Shown here piece by piece: positions 51,775-59,565 of a stretch of DNA of 64,000 nt; the stretch's first letter is position 1, and each line of letters begins with the position of its first letter. The stretch covers positions 1 to 64,000 of the forward strand of contig NZ_CABVQC010000042.1 of the NCBI RefSeq assembly GCF_902499175.1, read 5' to 3'. The notes beneath the pieces are model-generated. The model ran no database searches. It was not told where the DNA came from and saw only the letters and a list, made by a program, of their open reading frames with translations. The position numbers were made by a program, and so were the translations under genes. The stretch comes from Burkholderia aenigmatica. GTDB taxonomy: Bacteria > Pseudomonadota > Gammaproteobacteria > Burkholderiales > Burkholderiaceae.

Positions 51775-53043
51775 CTACGCGGCGGCCCGCAACGCGCGCT
51801 GCCCGGCCGCAAGCGCGGCGCCCGCGAACAGCGTCAGCGCCGAATACACGAGCCCGCGCGCGAGCCCCGCGCTGTCCGACACCCAGCCGATCGCGACCGG
51901 CCCGGCGATCTGCCCGAACGCAAAGACCGTCGTGAACGCGCTGATCCCTTTCGCCCAGCCGTCGGGCGGCAGGTTGTGGCGCACGAAGGCCGTCGTCGAC
52001 GCGACGGCCGACAGGAACGTCGCGCCGAACAGCACGCCCGACGCAAATGCGGCCACCGGATGCACGAATACCGCCGGCATCAGCGTCGCGATGCCGAGCA
52101 GCGCGTTGAGCACCGCGAGCGCCTGGCCGCCGCGCGTCCGGTCGAGCAGCCCCGACCACAGCCGCGCCGACACGACGGTCGCGACGCCGAGCATCACGTA
52201 GAACGCGGCGACCACCGTGCCGCTCATCCCCGCGCCGCGCAGCAGCGCGACGATGAACGTCATGTAGCCGATGTAGCCCACGCCGAACAGGCCGTAGCCG
52301 GCCAGCGCGAGTGCGAAGCGCACGGGGCTCGCGGTCGCGGCCGGCACCGCGCCGTCGCGCGGTGCGGTCGGTGCCGCATGTACGCGCTCGATGCAGCGCG
52401 CGGCCGACACGGCCACTGCCGAGAACAGCACGCACGCGCACGCGAGCGCGAACCACGCGGGCTGCCAGCCATGGACACCCTGCGTCAGCGTGGCCGGCAC
52501 GAGCAGTGACGATGCGACGATGCCCCATCCCGTGCCGCCGTAGTAGAGCCCGAGCAGCAGCCCTGCATCGCGCGGCGACGCCGACGCGAGCCGCGCGGCC
52601 AGCACGCCGCCGCTGATGAAGATCAGTGCGCTGCCGACGCCGGTCGCGAGCCGCTGCACGAGCAGCGCGTGCATGCCGGAGGTGACCCCGCACGCGGCCA
52701 TCAGCAACGCGGTCAGCACGCATCCGGCCGCCAGCAGCGAGCCCGCTCGCCAGCGCCGCGACAGCAACGGAAACGCGAGTGCACCGACCAGGTAGCCGGC
52801 CGCGTTCGCGGTGTTCAGCGCGCCGGCCTGCTCGAATGTCCAGCCGAGATCGGCCTTCATCGGCGGCAGCAGCAGCGCGTACGAAAAGCGCGCGAGGCCG
52901 AGCGCGATCGCGCTGCCGAGCGACAGGCCGATCGCGAGCCGCCACGCGGCCATGCGATCGGGGTCACGGTCGGGATAGGTGCTGGTCGCGCCGGGGTCCG
53001 GCCGCGACGGGCCGGCATGCTCCGGTTGCGGCGCTGCGCGCAT
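51775..53043 (-). CDS. YbfB/YjiJ-family MFS transporter
   Basis: 422 residues with about twelve helices. LGLARFSYALLLPPMKADLGWTFEQAGALNTANAAGYLVGAL near the N-terminus is typical of the YbfB/YjiJ group. The ATG at 53043 has AAGGAGACACG upstream; a 30-residue hydrophilic N-terminal tail precedes the first helix. Convergent with iacG across 20 bp, it is a candidate indole-3-acetate importer of the locus, though substrate evidence is only positional. Confidence 0.9.
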   Translation of the reverse strand: MRAAPQPEHAGPSRPDPGATSTYPDRDPDRMAAWRLAIGLSLGSAIALGLARFSYALLLPPMKADLGWTFEQAGALNTANAAGYLVGALAFPLLSRRWRAGSLLAAGCVLTALLMAACGVTSGMHALLVQRLATGVGSALIFISGGVLAARLASASPRDAGLLLGLYYGGTGWGIVASSLLVPATLTQGVHGWQPAWFALACACVLFSAVAVSAARCIERVHAAPTAPRDGAVPAATASPVRFALALAGYGLFGVGYIGYMTFIVALLRGAGMSGTVVAAFYVMLGVATVVSARLWSGLLDRTRGGQALAVLNALLGIATLMPAVFVHPVAAFASGVLFGATFLSAVASTTAFVRHNLPPDGWAKGISAFTTVFAFGQIAGPVAIGWVSDSAGLARGLVYSALTLFAGAALAAGQRALRAAA

Positions 53044-53269
53044 CGCGTGTCTCCTTGGTCGTTCGAAGCCGCGGCAAGTCGTGACGGCGGAACCTGTGTT
53101 CCGCACGCGGCAATCCCGACTGTCGAGGCTTCCGATTCTGTCGAACGATCATACTTGAGCCGTCGCAGGCGAGCATGCGCTGGCAACCGGAACCCGGCCG
53201 CAGCAGCCGGATCGTCCATGCCTCGCCCGCTGCCAACCATCGCGGGTGCACGTCGGCCACCTGCCCGCG

Positions 53270-53815
53270 CTACCCCCGCAATCCCGTCATGAAGGCGGTG
53301 AACAACGCACGTCCCTCGGGCCATTCCGCCAATCCCGCCTCCGTATTCAGATGGCCACGCGGGCCGAGCTGCAACGGCGTCGCACCACGCTCGCTTGCCC
53401 ACGCAATGCCGCGCCCGGACGGGTCGTACCCGTCATCCGAACTGGCGATCGCCAGCACCGGCACGTCACCGAAATCGCCATCCGGCACATTCGCAAATGC
53501 GTTGGCCGCGGCCGGAAAACGCGGGCCGCCCGGATCGGGCACCGCAACGAGCCATGCGCCGCGCGCGACGCGCGTCGACGCCGCACGCCAGTGCGCGAAC
53601 AGCAGGCAACCCAGCGAATGACAGATCAACACCGGCGGCGTCGCGGCTTGCGCAACGGCTTCATCGAGCGCCGCCATCCAGTCACGCAGGTCGGGCGCAT
53701 CCCATGACGCAGGCGCCATGCGGATGGCGCCCGGAAGTGCAGCCTCCCAGTGGCTCTGCCAATGATCCGGTCCCGAGTTGCCGATCCCCGGCACGATCAC
53801 GATCGTCTGGTCCAT
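53270..53815 (-). CDS. RBBP9/YdeN-type serine hydrolase
   Basis: 181 residues, single alpha/beta-hydrolase domain. IVIVPGIGNSGPDHWQSHWE is the family N-terminus, the nucleophile elbow is CHSLGC, the acid lies in IASSDDGYDP and the histidine in GPRGHLNTEAGL. The second of two close ATGs (53815) is chosen because GGAG precedes it. Usually a small esterase of unknown substrate. Divergent from the Lrp-type regulator. Confidence 0.88.
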   Translation of the reverse strand: MDQTIVIVPGIGNSGPDHWQSHWEAALPGAIRMAPASWDAPDLRDWMAALDEAVAQAATPPVLICHSLGCLLFAHWRAASTRVARGAWLVAVPDPGGPRFPAAANAFANVPDGDFGDVPVLAIASSDDGYDPSGRGIAWASERGATPLQLGPRGHLNTEAGLAEWPEGRALFTAFMTGLRG

Positions 53816-53899
53816 CTCCGTCTCCATGAATAAGCGAGCTCGCAGTCTGGCCTGCCGGATACCGGCCGGGAATGGCAAATCATCGGATATTGAGACAAT

Positions 53900-54388
53900 A
53901 TGCCGATGAATCAACGGAGCGGGAACGCGGACATGTCGAACGGAGAGCTCGATCGCCTGGATCTTTCGATCCTCGAGGCGCTACAGGAAAATGCGCGGAT
54001 GCCGCTGTCCGAAGTGGGCCGGCGCATCGGGCTGTCGCAGCCGGCCACGTCGGAGCGCGTCAAGCGCCTGGAAGAGCGCGGCATCATCGCGGGCTACGGC
54101 GCACGAATCGATCCGGCCGCGCTGGGGTTGGGAATGATGGCCATCATCCGGTTGAAGACGACGCACGAACACATCAAGCCTGCGCTACGCGCATTCGCCG
54201 AGATGCCGCACGTGATCGAGGTCCACCGGATGACCGGTGAGGATTGCTTCCTGCTGAAGGTCCTGGTGCCGACACCGGGACAACTGGAAACCATCGTCGA
54301 TGCGATTGCCCGCTTCGGCGCGGTCACGACGTCGCTGGTGCTGCGGTCCGAGCCGGCCAAGCCACTCGGCAAGGCGCTGCTCGGTTGA
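53900..54388 (+). CDS. Lrp/AsnC-family transcriptional regulator
   Basis: 162 residues if started at 53900, 151 if started at the ATG at 53933 (MSNGELDRLDLSILEALQE), which is the more family-like N-terminus. Helix-turn-helix (ARMPLSEVGRRIGLSQPATSERVKRLEERG) is followed by the ligand-binding RAM domain (MMAIIRLKTTHEHIKPALRAFAEMPHVIEVHRMTGEDCFLLKV). It lies upstream of, and on the same strand as, the peptide-M29 locus and divergent from the hydrolase gene; either could be a target. Confidence 0.9.
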   Translation: MPMNQRSGNADMSNGELDRLDLSILEALQENARMPLSEVGRRIGLSQPATSERVKRLEERGIIAGYGARIDPAALGLGMMAIIRLKTTHEHIKPALRAFAEMPHVIEVHRMTGEDCFLLKVLVPTPGQLETIVDAIARFGAVTTSLVLRSEPAKPLGKALLG

Positions 54389-54660
54389 CGCGGGCAGCGG
54401 GCCTCGGGCCGCCAACGCGCCGCCGATGACCGGCGACGCGTTCGCGCGCAGGCACGCTTGCTCGCCGCGAACGACACCGCTCGCGACGATCTCGGCGATT
54501 GAATTCCCAATGAAAAATCGCCGCATGCAATGCGTCGATTCCGATTCGTGTCACTGAAAAAATGACATCGAATCCGTCATGCGCTTTATCCGTGTTTTAC
54601 GGCACGCGACCCGCCAATCTCCCGTGTTTAGCACGCCTCGGCTAAAAACCTTGCAACGCA
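54389..54660. other. AT-richer intergenic region upstream of the peptide locus
   Basis: 272 bp after the Lrp-type gene. Base composition drops clearly below the neighbours from about 54485 onward. No gene is called. It probably contains binding sites for whatever controls the promoter at 54661-54689. Confidence 0.6.
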
Positions 54661-54689
54661 TTGCATTCACCAATTCGTCGGACTAATAT
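54661..54689 (+). promoter_or_regulatory. Sigma70-type promoter of the peptide locus
   Basis: TTGCAT (54661-54666) and TAATAT (54684-54689) are separated by exactly 17 bp, close to the consensus on both boxes. Transcription would start near 54696, giving a short leader before the upstream ORF at 54738. This is the cleanest promoter seen in the window. Confidence 0.75.
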
Positions 54690-54704
54690 CAACGCCACTC
54701 GCCC

Positions 54705-54721
54705 GGCATTCACGAAATGCC
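54705..54721 (+). promoter_or_regulatory. Small 5'-UTR hairpin
   Basis: GGCATT and AATGCC pair around the loop CACGA immediately before the GATGAGGAG ribosome binding site of the upstream ORF. It may stabilise the transcript or modulate translation. Confidence 0.45.
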
Positions 54722-54737
54722 TGATGAGGAGTGGCAA

Positions 54738-54791
54738 ATGTTTAGCCGCGCTTTCATGTTGAATCGCTCATGTTCACCACAGGAGAATTGA
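54738..54791 (+). CDS. 17-residue upstream ORF
   Basis: Begins at an ATG seven bases after GAGGAG and encodes MFSRAFMLNRSCSPQEN. Its stop (TGA at 54789-54791) is one base before the ATG of the 40-residue peptide, and its last codons contain that gene's AGGAGA ribosome binding site. The layout implies translational coupling. Whether the 17-mer itself has a function is unknown. Confidence 0.6.
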   Translation: MFSRAFMLNRSCSPQEN

Positions 54792-54792
54792 C

Positions 54793-54915
54793 ATGCAGGA
54801 CACCCAGCAGATCGAATTGCTTGACTGGATGCAGGAAGACACGCACCCCGAGGCCGTCGACATGATGGTCGAGGACGCCGTGGTGCCGTTCGGCACCGCG
54901 CTCTGGCCGGTCTGA
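54793..54915 (+). CDS. 40-residue acidic peptide, candidate RiPP precursor
   Basis: The ATG at 54793 follows AGGAGA at optimal spacing. The first 29 residues are strongly acidic (MQDTQQIELLDWMQEDTH onward, ten Asp/Glu and one His, no Lys or Arg), and the last 11 are hydrophobic: VVPFGTALWPV. A leader-core division of this kind is typical of ribosomally made, post-translationally modified peptides. There is no signal peptide. A perfect palindrome follows the stop, then the M29-like gene. I do not recognise the family; the precursor role is inference from size, composition and context. Confidence 0.65.
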   Translation: MQDTQQIELLDWMQEDTHPEAVDMMVEDAVVPFGTALWPV

Positions 54916-54932
54916 GCGGGCCACCCGTTCTC

Positions 54933-54956
54933 GCGGAAGGGCCGCGGCCCTTCCGC
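54933..54956 (+). terminator. 24-bp perfect palindrome between peptide and M29-like gene
   Basis: The 12-base half GCGGAAGGGCCG is followed directly by its exact complement, giving a GC-rich hairpin followed by CGTTT. It sits 17 bp after the peptide stop and 17 bp before the next start. A partial terminator here would make the peptide mRNA more abundant than the enzyme mRNA, as in many precursor-enzyme operons. Confidence 0.65.
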
Positions 54957-54973
54957 CGTTTCCGGAGACACGC

Positions 54974-55927
54974 ATGCTGAACCTGCACCGTGCGCTGGGC
55001 TTCCACCCCGCGCTGCGCGACAAGCTGGCGCGCGGCGAGTCGGGAAAACTGCTGGTCGGCCATGACACCCGCAACCGCGACATTGCGTTGCGCGCGTTTT
55101 CCACCCTGCCCGACTCGCTCGACGCCACGCCCCTCTGCCTCGAAAGCACCCCGCCCGCCGACATCGCCGCCGCGCTCGATCGCGCCGATTTGTTCGTGCT
55201 GCTGTACGACTCGTCGTGCCTGCCGACGCCGTCGCCGAGCGGGCCGCCGTTCCTCGCCGCGATCCGCCCCGCGATCGTCGAGCACTGGAGCAAGTCGGTG
55301 CTGTTCAAGGATTACGGCCCGCATCTCGACGAAGCATTCGCCGAATCGCTCGACGACATCGCGGCACGCAACGGCCGGCTGATCGACGCGGCCGCGCGCG
55401 CATCGCGGATCCGCTTCATCGACGAAACCGGCAACACGCTGGCGGGCTCGCTCGCGCCGGATCAGAAATGGACGAGCGTGGATGGAATGGGCAACCTCGA
55501 CGTCGTACCCGGCGAGATCGCAACACACGTCACCGATCTCAACGGCTCGGTCGTGTTCAGCGGCACGTTTCTCGGCACCGTGCCGTTCGCGATCAAGTAC
55601 AAGGTGGCCGAACAACTGGCCACACTACATGTCGAGAACAGCACGATCGTCGATTTCGACACCGACAACGCAGGCTTCCGGCGCGATTTCACGACCTATC
55701 TCGACCGCCATGCGAATCACCGGCGAATCGAGGAATTCGGCATCGGCACGAACCTCGGGATTCGCGGGCTGTACGGCCGCAACGCGGGATTCGAGGAACG
55801 TCATCCGGGCCTGCACCTCGGGCTGGGCGGCGGCGAAAACGGTAGCCACCACCTCGACCTGATCTTCGCGCGCGGCACGCTCGCGCTCGACGAGCGGATC
55901 GTGTTCGACGGCGGGTTCACCGTCTGA
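54974..55927 (+). CDS. M29 (aminopeptidase T/AmpS)-like protein
   Basis: 317 residues, shorter than usual M29 aminopeptidases (about 400). The C-terminal half carries the family landmarks in order: DVVPGEIATH (Glu171), RIEEFGIGTN (Glu253/254), HPGLHLGLGGGENG (His281) and SHHLDLIF (His293, Asp295), which correspond to the dinuclear metal ligands. The N-terminal half is poorly conserved. ATG at 54974 follows CCGGAGACACGC. Placed directly behind a 40-residue peptide, it may trim or bind that peptide rather than act as a general aminopeptidase. The family call is by motif order and is fairly, not fully, certain. Confidence 0.75.
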   Translation: MLNLHRALGFHPALRDKLARGESGKLLVGHDTRNRDIALRAFSTLPDSLDATPLCLESTPPADIAAALDRADLFVLLYDSSCLPTPSPSGPPFLAAIRPAIVEHWSKSVLFKDYGPHLDEAFAESLDDIAARNGRLIDAAARASRIRFIDETGNTLAGSLAPDQKWTSVDGMGNLDVVPGEIATHVTDLNGSVVFSGTFLGTVPFAIKYKVAEQLATLHVENSTIVDFDTDNAGFRRDFTTYLDRHANHRRIEEFGIGTNLGIRGLYGRNAGFEERHPGLHLGLGGGENGSHHLDLIFARGTLALDERIVFDGGFTV

Positions 55928-55943
55928 CGAAGCCGCGGCGTGC

Positions 55944-56453
55944 TCAGGCGTCGGCGGCCGCCGTGTCGCCGAGCCACTTGTACATCACGAGGCAGTCGAC
56001 GAAGCCGAGCCGCGCGTGACGATACGCACGCGGCAGGCGGCCGACAATGTCGAATCCCAGTTTCTGCCACAACGCGACCGCCACCTCGTTCGTCGACACC
56101 ACCGAATTGAACTGCATCGCGAGGAAGCCGCGCTCGCGCGCGACCTGCTGCGAGTGCTCGCACATCAGGCGCGCCACGCCACGGCCCCGCGCGGCCTCGC
56201 TCACCATGTAGCCGCAATTGCACACGTGGTTGCCGGGGCCGGCCGCATTCGCCTTCAGGTAGTACGAGCCAAGAACCACGCCGCCCTCTTCGGCGATCCA
56301 CGTGCAGAGCGGCGCGTCGAGCCACAGCGCGCGCGCCGCCTCGGGTGTCGACGCCGGATCGAATGCATAGGTTTCCTGAGCAGCGACGATGGCACGGTAG
56401 GTCGGCCAGAAGCGCGGGAAATCGTCGTCGGTCATCGGGCGAATCGTGATCAT
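55944..56453 (-). CDS. GNAT-family N-acetyltransferase (phosphinothricin-type)
   Basis: 169 residues. MITIRPMTDDDFPRFWPTYRAIVAAQETYAFDP at the N-terminus and motif A YMVSEAARGRGVARLMCEHS are clear; motif B is NEVAVALWQKLGFDIVGRLPRAYRH. This is a complete GNAT of the group that includes phosphinothricin and methionine-derivative acetyltransferases. It is convergent with the M29-like gene (16-bp gap). Substrate unknown. Confidence 0.88.
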   Translation of the reverse strand: MITIRPMTDDDFPRFWPTYRAIVAAQETYAFDPASTPEAARALWLDAPLCTWIAEEGGVVLGSYYLKANAAGPGNHVCNCGYMVSEAARGRGVARLMCEHSQQVARERGFLAMQFNSVVSTNEVAVALWQKLGFDIVGRLPRAYRHARLGFVDCLVMYKWLGDTAAADA

Positions 56454-56508
56454 GCGGTGTCTCTCGTGATTGGAATGTCGGCAGGAACGCCAGCGATCGT
56501 ACCGTGAT

Positions 56509-57540
56509 TCACGGACGGCCGCTGTCCCGTTGCGCCGCGCTGCGATACGCGCCCGGCGGCACGCCGTACCAGCGCTTGAATGCCTGCGAGAAACTCGACA
56601 GGTCGCTGAAGCCGAGCCGCTCGGCCACCTCCGCGAGCGACAGGCGCGCGTCGCCGAGCAGCGTCTCGGCCATCGCGCCGCGCGCCTGCGCGAGCAGCGC
56701 CCGGAACGTCGTGCCCTCCTCCTGCAGCCGGCGCTTGAGCGTGCGCGGGCTCGTGTTCATCAGCCGTGCCATGTCCTCGAGCGAGAACGGCGCGGAGCCG
56801 GGTGTCGCGGTCAGGTACTGGCGCACCATCTCCGCCGTGCCCACCCGCGCGCGTCGCGCGTCGAGCAGCTGGCCGCACATCTGCTCGCACATCGACACCG
56901 TCAGCGGATTCGCATGCGGCAGCAACCGGTCGAGAAACACGCGGTCGAAGGCGAGACTGTTCGCGCGCGCCGAGAAAGCGGGTTCGACGCCGGCGATGCG
57001 CGGCACCGGCGCGGACGGTACACGCGTCGCCTGCACCGTGAAGCGCGACAACGCGAAAGCGTCGCCGCCGATTTCCTGCAGCAGCACGGCCGCGGCCGCC
57101 ATGTCGCGCTCGACGAGGAACCGGCTCAGTGCGCCATCGAGTTCCGGCGCGCCGAAACTGAGCACGCACGTCCCGTCTTCCTCACGGTACGTGATGACGG
57201 TGAACGCATAGGTGAGCGGCAGGAAGCGCATCGCCAGCGCGAGCGCGTCGCGTGCGCTCGCGCTGGCGATCAGCCCGTAGCCCCACACGCCGTAGGCGGA
57301 GAAATGGTAGCGCTGGCCCACCTCGAAGCCGAGGCCCTGTGCGCGCCCGAGCGCGCGCAGCAGGTTGCCGGTCAGCCGCAGCTCCTGCGCGGCCGTCACC
57401 TCGACCTTCGGATCGTCGAGCTGCGCGTCCGCGAGCCCGGTGCCGGCCAGCAGCGTCGTGTGCGGCACACCGCGTTCGTCGCCGAAATCGACCAGCAGCC
57501 GGGCGCTGGCCGGACTCCGGGTGAAATCCCAGAAGCTCAT
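56509..57540 (-). CDS. AraC-family regulator (Arabinose_bd type)
   Basis: 343 residues from the ATG at 57540 (MSFWDFTRSPASARLLVDFG). The N-terminal two-thirds is the Arabinose_bd/OruR-type domain (GLGFEVGQRYHFSAYGVWGYGLIASASARDALALAMRF), and the C-terminus has the double helix-turn-helix (FSLEDMARLMNTSPRTLKRRLQEEGTTF, LSLAEVAERLGFSDLSSFSQAFKRWYG). It is divergent from the GMC oxidoreductase/BVMO operon across 309 bp and very likely activates it. Confidence 0.93.
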   Translation of the reverse strand: MSFWDFTRSPASARLLVDFGDERGVPHTTLLAGTGLADAQLDDPKVEVTAAQELRLTGNLLRALGRAQGLGFEVGQRYHFSAYGVWGYGLIASASARDALALAMRFLPLTYAFTVITYREEDGTCVLSFGAPELDGALSRFLVERDMAAAAVLLQEIGGDAFALSRFTVQATRVPSAPVPRIAGVEPAFSARANSLAFDRVFLDRLLPHANPLTVSMCEQMCGQLLDARRARVGTAEMVRQYLTATPGSAPFSLEDMARLMNTSPRTLKRRLQEEGTTFRALLAQARGAMAETLLGDARLSLAEVAERLGFSDLSSFSQAFKRWYGVPPGAYRSAAQRDSGRP

Positions 57541-57849
57541 GCGGAGAAACCCTCGAAGCGCCAATTTGGCCCAAATACTAAAACAATTGTCCCGAAGCAG
57601 CATTGGTGTTTTCCCATGCGGGCAGCACCATCGGCGTCATCCAGTCGTCATCCGAACGACCCCATCGCCCTCCGGAGGAGACACCATGCGACAACGTCGC
57701 CCGACCGATCCCGCAGCCCGCTTCGCACGCCGGCGCGCCGCGTTCGCCCACGATCCCGCCCCGCCGCTCGCGATCCGCCCGCCGCACCTCGCCCGCCGGT
57801 GCGCGCCGCCGCGCCCCGCCTGATCCATCGACCCTCGGAGAACGAATCC
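57541..57849. other. Divergent promoter region (AraC / GMC oxidoreductase)
   Basis: 309 bp. The segment 57560-57605 next to the AraC start is AT-richer and probably holds promoter elements. A GGAGGAG at 57674-57680 precedes a short Arg/Pro-rich ORF that is unlikely to be a gene. The GMC start at 57850 has CGGAGAACGAATCC upstream. Confidence 0.55.
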
Positions 57850-59565
57850 ATGAGCAAGACTTTCGACTACATCGTCGTCGGCGGCGGTTCGGGCGGCTGC
57901 GTCGTCGCCGGGCGGCTGACCGAAGACCCGGCCGTGACCGTCTGCGTGCTCGAGGCCGGCGGCCGCGGCGACGGCACGCTCGTCAACGTGCCGACCGGCG
58001 CGGTCGCGATGATGCCGACCCGCATCAACAACTGGGCCTTCGACACGGTGCCGCAGCCGGGCCTCGGCGGGCGCATCGGCTATCAGCCGCGCGGCAAGAT
58101 GCTCGGCGGTTCGTCGGGCATCAACGCGATGGTCTATATCCGCGGCCATCGCGTCGACTACGACGGCTGGGCCGCGCTCGGCAACGAAGGCTGGGCCTAC
58201 GACGACGTGCTGCCGTACTTCCGCCTGAGCGAGCACAACGAGCGCTTCGACGATGCGTGGCACGGCCGCGACGGCCCGCTGTGGGTGAGCGACCTGCGCA
58301 CCGGCAACCCGTTCCATGCGCGCTACCTGGAAGCCGCGCAGCAGGCCGGCCTGCCGCTCACCGACGATTTCAACGGCGCGCAGCAGGAAGGCATCGGTAT
58401 CTACCAGGTCACGCAGAAGCACGGCGAACGGTGGAGCGCGGCGCGCGCGTACTTGCTGCCGCACGTCGGCCGCCGCGACAACCTGACGGTCGAGACGCAC
58501 GCGCAGGTCCTGCGCATCCTGTTCGACGGCACGCGCGCGATCGGCGTCGAAGTGCGGCAGCATGGCGAGGTCCGCACGCTGCGCGCACGGCGGGAAGTCG
58601 TGCTCGCGGCCGGCGCGCTGCAGACGCCGCAGTTGCTGATGCTGTCGGGCGTCGGCCCGGGCCGCGAACTCCAGCAGCACGGCATCGCCGTGCACGCCGA
58701 CCTGCCCGGCGTCGGCCGCAACCTGCAGGATCATCCGGATTTCATCTTCGGCTATCGCACCCGCAGCGTCGACACGATGGGCGTGTCCGCGCGCGGCGGC
58801 CTGCGCATGCTGCGCGAGCTTGCGCGTTTTCGCCGCGAACGGCGCGGGATGCTGACGTCGAATTTCGCGGAAGGCGGCGGCTTCCTGAAGACCCGCGCCG
58901 AGCTCGATGCACCGGACATCCAGCTGCACTTCGTCGTCGCGCTCGTCGACGATCACGCGCGCAAGCTGCACGCCGGCCACGGGCTGTCATGCCACGTGTG
59001 CCTGCTGCGGCCGCGCAGCCGCGGCTCGGTCACGCTCAACGGCACCGATCCGCTCGCGGCGCCGCGCATCGACCCCGCGTTCTTCGACGATCCGCGCGAC
59101 CTCGACGACATGGTCGCGGGCTTCCGCCTCACGCGCCGGCTGATGGAAGCGCCGGCGCTTGCCGGCTGGACCACGCAGGACCTGTTCACCGCGAACGTCC
59201 ACACCGACGATGAAATCCGCGACGTGCTGCGGCGGCGCACCGACACCGTGTATCACCCGGTCGGCACGTGCCGGATGGGGCACGACGCGCTCGCCGTCGT
59301 CGATCCGCAACTGCGCGTGCGTGGCCTGCAGGGGCTGCGCATCGTCGATGCATCGATCATGCCGACGCTCATCGGCGGCAACACCAACGCACCGACGATC
59401 ATGATCGCCGAGAAGGCCGTCGACCTGATTCGCGGCACGTGCCGCACGCCCGCGCGGCCGCAGGGCGAAACCGTCAGCACAACGACGAATCCTGCCCCCG
59501 TTCCAGCATCGCGCGGCGCGCACGATGCCGTCCAGCCTGAGGAAACCCACCATGTCGTCGCGTGA
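57850..59565 (+). CDS. GMC-family FAD oxidoreductase (choline dehydrogenase-like)
   Basis: 571 residues. The ADP-binding motif YIVVGGGSGGCVVAGRL (8-24), GMC signature 1 (GKMLGGSSGINAMVYIRGH, about 79-97) and signature 2 (GALQTPQLLMLSGVGP) are intact, and the active-site histidine is in TVYHPVGTCRMG followed by a C-terminal NTNAPTIMIAEKA. It oxidises an alcohol to a ketone or aldehyde. The C-terminal 40 residues after RGTCRTP are a non-conserved tail. Its stop lies inside the start of the BVMO-esterase gene, so a chain alcohol to ketone to ester to acid plus alcohol can be proposed. Confidence 0.92.
   Translation: MSKTFDYIVVGGGSGGCVVAGRLTEDPAVTVCVLEAGGRGDGTLVNVPTGAVAMMPTRINNWAFDTVPQPGLGGRIGYQPRGKMLGGSSGINAMVYIRGHRVDYDGWAALGNEGWAYDDVLPYFRLSEHNERFDDAWHGRDGPLWVSDLRTGNPFHARYLEAAQQAGLPLTDDFNGAQQEGIGIYQVTQKHGERWSAARAYLLPHVGRRDNLTVETHAQVLRILFDGTRAIGVEVRQHGEVRTLRARREVVLAAGALQTPQLLMLSGVGPGRELQQHGIAVHADLPGVGRNLQDHPDFIFGYRTRSVDTMGVSARGGLRMLRELARFRRERRGMLTSNFAEGGGFLKTRAELDAPDIQLHFVVALVDDHARKLHAGHGLSCHVCLLRPRSRGSVTLNGTDPLAAPRIDPAFFDDPRDLDDMVAGFRLTRRLMEAPALAGWTTQDLFTANVHTDDEIRDVLRRRTDTVYHPVGTCRMGHDALAVVDPQLRVRGLQGLRIVDASIMPTLIGGNTNAPTIMIAEKAVDLIRGTCRTPARPQGETVSTTTNPAPVPASRGAHDAVQPEETHHVVA

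Noticed and set aside
57674-57821. Short ORF with a GGAGGAG upstream in the AraC/GMC gap
   Set aside because: Encodes a Arg/Pro/Ala-rich stretch with no domain; the GMC start at 57850 has its own ribosome binding site.
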